DNA of 64,000 nt, from the NCBI RefSeq assembly GCF_003054555.1, contig NZ_CP026304.1, forward strand, positions 7,564,001-7,628,000, written 5' to 3'. Source of the stretch: Streptomyces lunaelactis. Lineage in GTDB: Bacteria; Actinomycetota; Actinomycetes; Streptomycetales; Streptomycetaceae. Below, one piece after another: positions 54,499-64,000 of the stretch (the stretch's first letter is position 1; the number at the start of each line of letters is the position of its first letter). The position numbers and the translations under genes are program-made. The notes under the pieces were generated by a model that ran no database searches, had not been told where the DNA came from, and saw nothing but the letters and a program-made list of their open reading frames with translations.

Positions 54499-55498
54499 CG
54501 GCGCCCCTCCTTCCACGGGTCGTGAGCAGCAGATAGACGGCCGTCACCACGAGCAGGAACAGCAGCAGCAGGACGGACATCGCGGATCCCGAGCCGAAGT
54601 TCCAGGTGACGAACGACGACTGGTAGATATGGATCGAGATCAGGTCGGCGGCCTCGGGTGCGGCCCTGCCGAACAGCACATACGGCGTGTTGAAGTCGTT
54701 GAACGTCCACAGGAACAGCACCAGCACCAGCACCTGGTTGACCGGGCGCAGCGACGGCAGGGTGATCTTGCGGATCTGCTGCCAGACACCGGCGCCGTCG
54801 ATCGACGCCGCCTCGTACAGCTCGCGCGGGATGTTCTGGAGCCCCGCCATCACGATGAGGAAGGCGAAGGGCCAGGACTTCCAGACCGCCACGACGACCA
54901 GTGCGATGAAGCTGTTGTCGCCGATCAGCCAGAAGGACGGCTGGTCGGTCAGGCCGAGCTGGTCGTGCAGCACGTGATTGATCAGGCCGTTGTCCCTCTG
55001 GAACATGAAGGCCCAGGTAATGACGGCGGCGTACACGGGCAGTGCGTACGGGGTGAGGAACACCGCCCGCAGGAAGCCTCGGCCGCGGAAGCTGTCCTGC
55101 ATCATGATCGCCGCGGAGACACCGAACAGCCAGCACAGGCCGACGGTGAGGACGGTGAACAGGCAGGTGACGAAGAAGGAGTGGAGCAGCGCCTGACCGA
55201 TCGGCGCGTCGAAGTCGACGGCGACCTTGTAGTTGTCGAGCGCCGTCCAGGGGGCCTCGCCCCAGTTGCGGATGTAGAACTGGGTCAGCCGGCGGAAGCT
55301 CATCACGATCCCGATGACCATCGGGATGAGATGGATGAGCAGTTCGAGTACGACGGCCGGCAGGAGCAGGAGATAGGGCAGGCCGCCGCGGCGGGTCCGG
55401 TCCGGGATGCGCGGCAGTCGCCTGCGCGCATCCCCCTTGCCCAGCATCTCGCCGCTGTCCGCCCGGTCCGTCCGGCCGGGAGTCACGGTGGCGGTCAT
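54491..55498 (-). CDS. ABC transporter permease (beta-glucoside/disaccharide, MalF-type)
   Basis: A 335-residue permease with six helices and EAA loop (YEAASIDGAGVWQQIRKITL). A basic N-terminal tail precedes YLLLLPAVVLELLIHLIP. The importer again lacks its own ATPase gene and probably uses the shared MsiK. Confidence 0.94.
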   Translation of the reverse strand: MTATVTPGRTDRADSGEMLGKGDARRRLPRIPDRTRRGGLPYLLLLPAVVLELLIHLIPMVIGIVMSFRRLTQFYIRNWGEAPWTALDNYKVAVDFDAPIGQALLHSFFVTCLFTVLTVGLCWLFGVSAAIMMQDSFRGRGFLRAVFLTPYALPVYAAVITWAFMFQRDNGLINHVLHDQLGLTDQPSFWLIGDNSFIALVVVAVWKSWPFAFLIVMAGLQNIPRELYEAASIDGAGVWQQIRKITLPSLRPVNQVLVLVLFLWTFNDFNTPYVLFGRAAPEAADLISIHIYQSSFVTWNFGSGSAMSVLLLLFLLVVTAVYLLLTTRGRRGADA

Positions 55499-55508
55499 CC
55501 GGAGTGCC

Positions 55509-56822
55509 TCACTGCTGCATCAGTTGCTGGGCCTTGGCCAGGTGTGCCCTGACGGACTCGGTCGTCACCGGGCGTCCGGCCGCGGCGTCCGCCCACAGGT
55601 CCTTGACGGCGGTGCCCACAGTCGTCTCGAACTGCGACTCCGTCGGCACCTGGGGGAGGGGCGCGGCGCTGGTGGCGAGCGTGTCGCGCAGGACCTTCAG
55701 ATCGGGGGCGGAGAACGCCGGGTCCTGCTGCGCGGCCTTGACGGGCGGGATCGATCCGTACGTCTTGTTGAGCAGCTTCTGCTCCGCGTCGCTCGTCATG
55801 AACTTCACGAACTCCTTGGCGCCGTCGCTGTTCCTGGTGTTCTTGAAGACGGCCATGTTGATGCCGGCGACCATGGAGTTGGTGTTCTGGCCGGTACCGG
55901 GAGCGCCGGCCGGGACCGGTACGGGGGCCACGCCCCAGTCCGCGGGCTTCATGCCCTGCGCGGCGAACGTCGAGGCGGCGGCCTGCCACAGCACCATGGC
56001 CGTCCTGCCGTTGGCGAAGTCCTGGAGGGACTGGTTCTGGGCGTACTCCGCGTTGCCCGGAGCGACGATCTTGTCCTTGGCCATGAAGTGGACGTACTGC
56101 TTCACCGCGGCGACGGCGCCGGCGGAGGTGAAGGTCGGCTTGCCGGCGGAGTCGAAGAAGTCCGCGCCGTGCTGCTTTCCGAGGACGAAGACCTGGTGGA
56201 TGTTGTTGGCGAGGTTGCCGCCCTCGGCGCCGAGCGCCCACTTGCCGTTCTTGGAGATCTTCTTGCCGTCCGCGACCAGTTGGTCCCAGGTGGCCGGAGG
56301 CTGCGTGATGCCCGCATCGGCGAACATCTGCTTGTTGTAGTAGAGGGCGTACGCGAGGGAGTACAGCGGTACGGCCGCGGGGTCCTTGCCCTCGGCCCCG
56401 GCCGAGGCGACCGCCGAGTCCACGAAGCGGTCGCGGCCGCCGATCGCGTCGAAGTTCTTCTGGTCCCAGGGCAGCAGCGCGCCGGTCGCCTGGAGGGAGG
56501 CCGACCAGGTGTTTCCTATGTTGAGGACATCGGGGCCCTGGCCGGACGTGGTGGCGGCCAGAATGCGGTTGAGCAGATCGGACCAGGGGATGACCTCGAG
56601 CTTGACCTTGATGCCGGTCTGCTTCTCGAACTTCTTCAGTTCGGGGGTGAGGATCTTCTTGTCGGCCTCGATGCTGGGGCCCTGGTTGGAGGCCCAGTAC
56701 GTGAGCGTTTTGGGTGATTCGTTGCTGCCGCCTCCATCGCTGGAGGTGCCACCGCCGCAGCCGGTGACGGCGGCGAGTGCGGTGACGACGGTGACGGCTG
56801 CTGCGGCTCTGATGGTGCGCAT
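55509..56822 (-). CDS. ABC transporter substrate-binding lipoprotein (beta-glucoside/disaccharide)
   Basis: A 437-residue solute-binding protein. Signal AAAAVTVVTALAAVTGCGGG with lipobox Cys; mature region ELKKFEKQTGIKVKLEVIPW is the family 1 signature. First gene of the operon, divergent from the ROK regulator gene with two palindromes between them. Ligand inferred from the GH1 gene. Confidence 0.93.
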   Translation of the reverse strand: MRTIRAAAAVTVVTALAAVTGCGGGTSSDGGGSNESPKTLTYWASNQGPSIEADKKILTPELKKFEKQTGIKVKLEVIPWSDLLNRILAATTSGQGPDVLNIGNTWSASLQATGALLPWDQKNFDAIGGRDRFVDSAVASAGAEGKDPAAVPLYSLAYALYYNKQMFADAGITQPPATWDQLVADGKKISKNGKWALGAEGGNLANNIHQVFVLGKQHGADFFDSAGKPTFTSAGAVAAVKQYVHFMAKDKIVAPGNAEYAQNQSLQDFANGRTAMVLWQAAASTFAAQGMKPADWGVAPVPVPAGAPGTGQNTNSMVAGINMAVFKNTRNSDGAKEFVKFMTSDAEQKLLNKTYGSIPPVKAAQQDPAFSAPDLKVLRDTLATSAAPLPQVPTESQFETTVGTAVKDLWADAAAGRPVTTESVRAHLAKAQQLMQQ

Positions 56823-56851
56823 GAGAGGTGGCCCCTTCCCGGGGGTGGCTG

Positions 56852-56868
56852 CGTTCGGTTCCCGAACG
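56852..56868. promoter_or_regulatory. palindromic operator candidate 1
   Basis: CGTTCGG and CCGAACG around three bases form a perfect 7-bp inverted repeat, 30 bases before the binding-protein start. It could be an operator or mRNA hairpin. Confidence 0.45.
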
Positions 56869-56878
56869 GTCTCCCTGG

Positions 56879-56901
56879 CTTAATTCATGCCGTGATTTAA
56901 G
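56879..56901. promoter_or_regulatory. palindromic operator candidate 2 (ROK-type)
   Basis: An imperfect 23-bp palindrome, CTTAATTCATG / CGTGATTTAAG, A/T-rich at its ends, midway between the ROK gene and the ABC operon. The shape (A/T-rich arms, GC core) is like known ROK repressor sites. It probably binds the ROK protein encoded next to it. Confidence 0.55.
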
Positions 56902-56964
56902 AGGTGAGGGAAGGTCGCGTCAAGGTCTGCGGCCGGGGTATGTTGCGTTCACGGAAGGAGCACC

Positions 56965-58239
56965 ATGGCGGAGCGCGGCAGACGGACAGTGCGTGACCTG
57001 CGGCGCGGTAACCGCGCCCGGGTACTGCAACGGTTGTATTTCGACGGCCCTTTGAGCCGTCAGGAGCTCGGGCCGGCCACCGGGCTGAGTTCAGGTTCTA
57101 TCAGCAACGTCGTGAGCGAACTGGTCGGCGAAGGAGCCCTCGAGGAAGCCGGCGTGGTCGACTCCGACGGCGGCCGGCCGCGCACCCTGCTGCGCGTCAC
57201 CCCCGGCTGCGGACTGCTGATCGGCATCGACATCGGCGAGACCCGCGTACGCGTCGAGCTCTTCGACCTCTCGCTCACCGAACTCGCCCGCACCGAACAC
57301 CTGCTGGCCCAGCACGGCTACGACGTCGAGCGCGTCGTCGCCCATGTCCGTACCGGCGTCGCCGACGTCCTGCGGGACGCGGACGCCGACGCGACGAGCC
57401 TGCTCGGCATCGGTATCGGCGTCCCCGGAATCATCGAACAGGGCGGCCCCGACGGCGCGATCGTGCACGGCCAGACCATCGGCTGGACCGCCGTACCCTT
57501 CGAGAAACTGCTCCGGGACGCCGTCGAACTGCCCCCCGAGGTACCGCTGTTCATCGACAACGGCGCCAAGACCCTCGGCCAGGCCGAGATGTGGTTCGGC
57601 GGCGGCCGCGGTGCCCGCGAGGCCGCCGTCGCGCTCATCGGCTCGGGCGTCGGCGCCTGCGTCGTCCACGGCGCCACGGCCGACGAGGAGGCCCGCAGCA
57701 GCGCACTCGAATGGGGACACACCACCGTACGGATCAGGGGGCGCCGCTGCCGCTGCGGCTCCCTCGGCTGCCTGGAGGCGTACGCGGGTGCGGAAGCGCT
57801 GCGCGAGCGCTGGCAGGAGGCGGGAGGACCGCTCCCAGCCGACGCCGACGACGAGACCGCGCTGGCCGCCCTGCTGGCCGCGGCCTTCCCCGGCCCGGAC
57901 GGGCCCGGGCCCGACCCGGTGGCGCTCTCCCTTCTCGACGACACCGCCGAGTACCTGGGGGCGGCGGTCGCCGATCTGATCAACCTGTTCCGGCCGGAAC
58001 GGATCCTGCTCGGCGGCTGGGCCGGGCTGCTGCTCGGCCCCCATCTGCTCCCCGAAGTGCGCCGGTACGCGGAGGAGTACGCGCTGCGCCACGCCGCCGC
58101 CCGCACCACCATCGAACTGGGCCGGCTGGGCCCGGACGCGGTCACCCTCGGCGCGGCGACACTGCCCCTAGCCGACTTCCTGGCACGCGGCGGCAGCAAA
58201 CCCCGGGCAACGGTCCGTGCGCCGGTGCGCCGGAGCTGA
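56965..58239 (+). CDS. ROK-family transcriptional regulator
   Basis: A 424-residue regulator. The N-terminal winged helix (GPLSRQELGPATGLSSGSIS) is followed by a ROK sugar-kinase-like domain: LIGIDIGETRVRVELFD (phosphate loop), ALIGSGVGACVVHGA, and the zinc motif CRCGSLGCLEAY. ATG 56965 follows GGAAGGAGCACC. It is divergent from the beta-glucoside importer operon and probably represses it until a sugar binds. Confidence 0.94.
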   Translation: MAERGRRTVRDLRRGNRARVLQRLYFDGPLSRQELGPATGLSSGSISNVVSELVGEGALEEAGVVDSDGGRPRTLLRVTPGCGLLIGIDIGETRVRVELFDLSLTELARTEHLLAQHGYDVERVVAHVRTGVADVLRDADADATSLLGIGIGVPGIIEQGGPDGAIVHGQTIGWTAVPFEKLLRDAVELPPEVPLFIDNGAKTLGQAEMWFGGGRGAREAAVALIGSGVGACVVHGATADEEARSSALEWGHTTVRIRGRRCRCGSLGCLEAYAGAEALRERWQEAGGPLPADADDETALAALLAAAFPGPDGPGPDPVALSLLDDTAEYLGAAVADLINLFRPERILLGGWAGLLLGPHLLPEVRRYAEEYALRHAAARTTIELGRLGPDAVTLGAATLPLADFLARGGSKPRATVRAPVRRS

Positions 58240-58299
58240 ACCCTTGTCATCGTCCGTGCTGTGCGCCTAGGTTGACCGCTTGTGATGTGACCTGGATGA

Positions 58300-60633
<2,334 letters not shown>

Positions 60634-60934
60634 ACTGTCCCTCTCCGGCGGTCACGTCGTCGTCCTTGAGCAGGCACTTGGACGTACTGCCGACGTAGTA
60701 CGGGCGTAGGTCCGTAGTCCCCCTCTCGGCGGGCGCGCCAAGTCGGCAGGGGTGGAGCCGACCGGTCCAGGTTCGGGCCGTAATCAACCGTATGGACGCA
60801 TACGGCGTTCTGCACCCAGTGTCCCCGGCGGCGCCGCCTCCCGCGAGCCGTGGCTACGGTGGCCCGGTGCGGGGCCGGCCGCACGGCGGGCGAAACACCT
60901 CTCAAGGGTGACGACAGGAAGCGGGAACGCGGGC

Positions 60935-61642
60935 ATGGATCTGGAGGAGCTGGGCTCCGTCGGCGGCTTCTTCGCCCTGCGGACCGGGACGCCGGGCGAG
61001 GGGCAGCTCCCGCTGGCGCGGCTGTACGCGGGCGGTACGGCGCCGCTCACGGCACGTATCGACACGGTCGCATCCCGCCTCGGACAGGGCCCAGGCACCC
61101 CCGAGCGCCGGGTCGCCGCCTCCATCGCCCACCTCGGGCTCGCCGCCAGGCTCTGGTCGGTCGCGCTCGGCGCCGCCGCGCTCCATGGGCAGCTCCCCGA
61201 CCTCGACCCGGAGCGGCTGCACTGGGACCCGGACCGCTCCTCGCCCGACGATCTGCGGCTGACCGCCGGGCGCACGCTGCCCGCCACCGCCGACTCGCTC
61301 CGCGAGACGGTCCAGTACGGCCATCTCGTACCGCTGGCGGACGCTCTGCGGAGCGAGGTACGGATCTCCCCGCAGCTGCTGTGGGGCAATGCGGGCTCGG
61401 CTCTCGCCGGTGCCGTACGCGCACTCCACGCCTGGGCGGTGCGGAGCGGCCGGCCAGAGGTGGGCGAGCGGACCTCGGCGCTCGCTGCCGAACTTTTTGA
61501 GCACCCGGATCTGTCCGGCACGGTCCACGGCCCGGCGATGCGGCGCCGCAGCTGCTGTCTGTACTACCGCGCCCCGGGCGGCGGGCTGTGCGGCGACTGC
61601 GTCTTCGACCGTCCGCCTGGGATCTCCGCACAGCGGTCCTGA
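60935..61642 (+). CDS. (2Fe-2S)-binding protein, FhuF-like ferric reductase C-terminal domain
   Basis: A 235-residue protein whose end RRRSCCLYYRAPGGGLCGDC carries the FhuF-type cluster (Cys-Cys-x10-Cys-x2-Cys). The N-terminal part (ASIAHLGLAARLWSVALGAAAL) is the helical domain of siderophore-iron reductases. ATG 60935 is chosen; GTG 60908 in frame is possible. It stands alone and may release iron from ferric siderophores in the cytoplasm. Confidence 0.88.
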   Translation: MDLEELGSVGGFFALRTGTPGEGQLPLARLYAGGTAPLTARIDTVASRLGQGPGTPERRVAASIAHLGLAARLWSVALGAAALHGQLPDLDPERLHWDPDRSSPDDLRLTAGRTLPATADSLRETVQYGHLVPLADALRSEVRISPQLLWGNAGSALAGAVRALHAWAVRSGRPEVGERTSALAAELFEHPDLSGTVHGPAMRRRSCCLYYRAPGGGLCGDCVFDRPPGISAQRS

Positions 61643-61801
61643 CCGTGGTCTTCCCCGCACGCCGGATGTAGGTGACCATCATGGGGTGCTGTGTCTTCCC
61701 GGGGGACGCTGTCCCCAACTGCGGCTCCGCCGCGGGCCGGACCCCTGGCCAGAAAACAGGCCATTGGGGCTGAACCGACCGCCTTGGCGAGGTGAATCTC
61801 G

Positions 61802-62965
61802 GTGAAGGTGGGACTGCTCACGCGCGAGTACCCCCCGGACGTCTACGGGGGCGCCGGGGTCCACGTCGAGTTCCTCGCCCGGGAGTTAAGGGCGCTGGCC
61901 GAACTCGAGGTGCACTGCTGGGGCGAGGGCGCTGCCGAAGGCGTACTGCGGCACCAGGCGCTCGCCGGACTCGAGGGCGCGAACGACGCGCTGCGCACCT
62001 TCTCCGTGGACCTCGCGATGGCGGCCGAGCTCGAGGGCCGCGAACTCGTCCACTCCCACACCTGGTACGCCAGTCTCGCGGGCCATCTCGCCAAACTCCT
62101 CTATGGCGTCCCGCATGTGATGACCGCCCACTCCCTGGAGCCGCTGCGCCCCTGGAAGGCCGAGCAGCTGGGCGGCGGCTACGCTCTCTCCAGCTGGGCC
62201 GAGCGCACGGCCATCGAGGCCGCCGACGCGGTGATCGCCGTCTCCCGCCGAATGCGCGCCGACATCCTCGCCTGCTATCCCGCCCTCGATCCGGACCGGG
62301 TGCATGTCATCCACAACGGCATCGACACCCGTATGTACCGCCCCGACCACGAGACGTCCGCACTGGAACGGATCGGTCTCGACCCCGACCGTCCCTTCGT
62401 CCTGTTCGTGGGCCGCGTCACCCGCCAGAAGGGCGTCCCCCATCTGCTGCGCGCGGCCCGCTCCTTCGACCCCGAAGCCCAGCTGGTGCTCTGCGCGGGC
62501 GCGCCCGACACCCCGGAGATCGGGCGTGAATTCCAGGAGCTGGTCGAGGAGTTGGAGCGGGACCGGGACGGGGTGCACTGGATCCCCGAGATGCTGCCGC
62601 GGCCCCAGGTCATCCAGCTCCTCAGCCACGCCGCGGTGTTCGTCTGCCCCTCGGTGTACGAGCCGCTGGGCATTGTCAATCTGGAGGCCATGGCCTGCGG
62701 CACGGCCGTCGTCGCCTCGGCGGTCGGCGGCATCCCAGAGGTGGTGGACGACGGACGCACGGGCCTGCTCGTGCCCTACGACGCGGATCACCCCGAGGAC
62801 TTCGAGTCGGGTCTCACCCAGTCGGTCAACCGGGTCCTCGACGACGCCGGAGAGGCCGCAAGGATGGGCGCAGCCGGACGGGAGCGTGCCGTGCGGGAGT
62901 TCGGCTGGGACCAAGTGGCCCGGCGCACGTACGAGTTGTACGAGGAGTTGCTCAAGCAGCCATAG
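61802..62965 (+). CDS. glgA: glycogen synthase (actinobacterial GT4-type GlgA/GlgM)
   Basis: A 387-residue GT4 enzyme. [20 protein letters not shown] is the typical start, [18 protein letters not shown] and [14 protein letters not shown] are donor-site motifs. It adds glucose from ADP-glucose to glycogen, or forms maltose-1-phosphate as in the mycobacterial homologue. Start GTG 61802. Codon 29 (61886-61888) is TTA, linking it to bldA. The ADP-glucose-making glgC follows after 35 nt. Confidence 0.92.
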   Translation: MKVGLLTREYPPDVYGGAGVHVEFLARELRALAELEVHCWGEGAAEGVLRHQALAGLEGANDALRTFSVDLAMAAELEGRELVHSHTWYASLAGHLAKLLYGVPHVMTAHSLEPLRPWKAEQLGGGYALSSWAERTAIEAADAVIAVSRRMRADILACYPALDPDRVHVIHNGIDTRMYRPDHETSALERIGLDPDRPFVLFVGRVTRQKGVPHLLRAARSFDPEAQLVLCAGAPDTPEIGREFQELVEELERDRDGVHWIPEMLPRPQVIQLLSHAAVFVCPSVYEPLGIVNLEAMACGTAVVASAVGGIPEVVDDGRTGLLVPYDADHPEDFESGLTQSVNRVLDDAGEAARMGAAGRERAVREFGWDQVARRTYELYEELLKQP

Positions 62966-63000
62966 GCCGCAGCAGGCCTGGCACGCAGAGAGGGGGCGCG

Positions 63001-64000
63001 ATGCGCGGTGGACCTTCGGTGCTCGGGATCGTACTGGCAGGCGGGGAGGGCAAGCGGCTGATGCCGCTCACCGCCGACCGCGCCAAACCGGCGGTGACCT
63101 TCGGCGGTATGTACCGCCTCGTCGACTTCGTGCTCTCCAGCCTCGTGAACGGCGACATCCTGCGTATCTGTGTGCTCACCCAGTACAAATCGCACTCGCT
63201 GGACCGCCATGTGACCACCACCTGGCGGATGTCGAGCCTGCTCGGCAACTACGTCACGCCCGTGCCTGCTCAGCAGCGGCTCGGCCGGCGCTGGTATCTG
63301 GGCAGCGCGGACGCCATCCTGCAGTCCCTCAACCTCGTCAATGACGAACAGCCGGACTACATCGCGGTGTTCGGCGCGGACCACGTCTACCGGATGGATC
63401 CGCGGCAGATGCTGCAGCGGCACATCGAGAGCGGCGCGGGCGTCACCGTCGCCGGGATCAAGGTGCCGCGTGCCGAAGCGTCCTCCTTCGGGATCATCAC
63501 GCCCGCCTCCGACGGAGCGCGGGTGGAGCGCTTCCTGGAGAAGCCCACCGACCCGCCGGGACTGCCCGGCGACCCCGGCCGGGTCTTCGCCTCGATGGGC
63601 AACTACCTCTTCTCCACCAAGGTCCTCGTCGACGCGCTCTACCGGGACGCGGAGGACGAGCGCTCGGTCCATGACATGGGCGGCTCGATACTGCCCATGC
63701 TCACCGAGCGTGGTGTGGCCCAGCTCTACGACTTCGATGAGAACCATGTGCCCGGCGAGAGCGCGCGGCAGCACGGCTATTGGCGTGATGTGGGCACCAT
63801 CGACACGTACTACGAAGCCCATATGGATCTGATCCCGGACCGTCCCGTCTTCGACCTCGACAACCGCCGCTGGCCCATCTACACCCACCCCGGCCAGCTG
63901 CCGCCCGCCCGCTTCATCGGCGCGGGCATCGCGAGCGAGTCGATCATCAGCCCCGGCTGTGTCGTCCGCGGCCAGGTCACCCGTTCCGTGCTCTCGCCCG
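63001..64000 (+). CDS. glgC: glucose-1-phosphate adenylyltransferase (partial, 3' end outside window)
   Basis: The first 333 codons of the ADP-glucose-forming enzyme. [20 protein letters not shown] is the nucleotide loop, [20 protein letters not shown] the fructose-bisphosphate/substrate region, and VERFLEKP the sugar-phosphate Lys site. The left-handed beta-helix domain begins just before the edge. It supplies ADP-glucose to the GlgA encoded immediately upstream. Confidence 0.97.
   Translation, partial: MRGGPSVLGIVLAGGEGKRLMPLTADRAKPAVTFGGMYRLVDFVLSSLVNGDILRICVLTQYKSHSLDRHVTTTWRMSSLLGNYVTPVPAQQRLGRRWYLGSADAILQSLNLVNDEQPDYIAVFGADHVYRMDPRQMLQRHIESGAGVTVAGIKVPRAEASSFGIITPASDGARVERFLEKPTDPPGLPGDPGRVFASMGNYLFSTKVLVDALYRDAEDERSVHDMGGSILPMLTERGVAQLYDFDENHVPGESARQHGYWRDVGTIDTYYEAHMDLIPDRPVFDLDNRRWPIYTHPGQLPPARFIGAGIASESIISPGCVVRGQVTRSVLSP

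Overview
The window is about 64 kb of very GC-rich DNA with strong third-position G/C bias. It has GTG and TTG starts, many ATGA/GTGA gene overlaps, and a few rare TTA codons placed in development- or surface-related genes. Together with panD, MsiK-type sugar ABC operons that lack their own ATPase, Rpf-type cell-wall hydrolases and the actinobacterial GlgA/GlgC pair, this indicates a chromosome of Streptomyces or a very close relative. All product names below come from reading the translated sequence; no database search was possible.

Region 1 (1-21704, minus strand) is one run of 16 tightly packed genes for a cell-surface or exopolysaccharide. In transcription order these are an initiating sugar-phosphate transferase, a GDP-mannose/UDP-glucose dehydrogenase, a GT4 glycosyltransferase, two Wzz/YveK-like chain-length proteins, an asparagine synthase, a fused MDR-Gfo/Idh/MocA oxidoreductase, a heparinase II/III-like protein, a parallel beta-helix lipoprotein, a Wzy-like polymerase and a second GT4 enzyme. 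They are followed by a sugar-tailoring cassette: C-methyltransferase, nucleotidyltransferase, PIG-L deacetylase, NAD-dependent epimerase and a DUF4910-type aminopeptidase-like protein that runs off the left edge. At least three of these genes carry TTA codons (codon 2 of the first gene, codon 64 of the second, codon 332 of the heparinase-like gene), so the polymer is probably made under bldA control.

Region 2 (22.0-34.0 kb) is an accessory patchwork. It starts with a three-gene plus-strand unit: an ATP-grasp ligase fused to a fold-III PLP decarboxylase, a transglutaminase-like protein, and a three-His-box membrane desaturase/hydroxylase. I do not recognise this as a described pathway. Next come two small His/Cys-rich membrane proteins (the first DUF6153-like), a cysteine-synthase-like enzyme and an MFS transporter, then a decayed metal-associated gene. 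A minus-strand folE paralogue, MFS and NUDIX set follows.

Region 3 (34.7-37.6 kb) holds a possible effector/antidote unit: a WXG100-like protein, a 527-residue protein ending in a papain-like Cys-His-Asn domain, an overlapping lipoprotein that resembles chagasin (family I42 inhibitors of papain-like proteases), and an unknown small protein. This is my leading candidate for an undescribed system.

Region 4 (38-47.6 kb) is metabolic: panD, a GNAT protein, an Asp/Glu racemase-like protein, gnd, and a DeoR-controlled polyol operon (binding protein, two permeases, zinc dehydrogenase, PfkB kinase) closed by a strong terminator. Region 5 (47.6-52.2 kb) is a small accessory islet between an AraC-type HTH remnant and a 3' tRNA-Thr fragment. 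It carries a secreted VCBS/FG-GAP beta-propeller and three surface proteins resembling the WxL/DUF916 system of low-GC Gram-positives. Region 6 (52.2-64 kb) holds a beta-glucosidase ABC operon divergent from a ROK regulator, an Rpf-LysM-M23 hydrolase (with TTA), a DMT transporter, a FhuF-like 2Fe-2S protein, glgA (with TTA) and the start of glgC.
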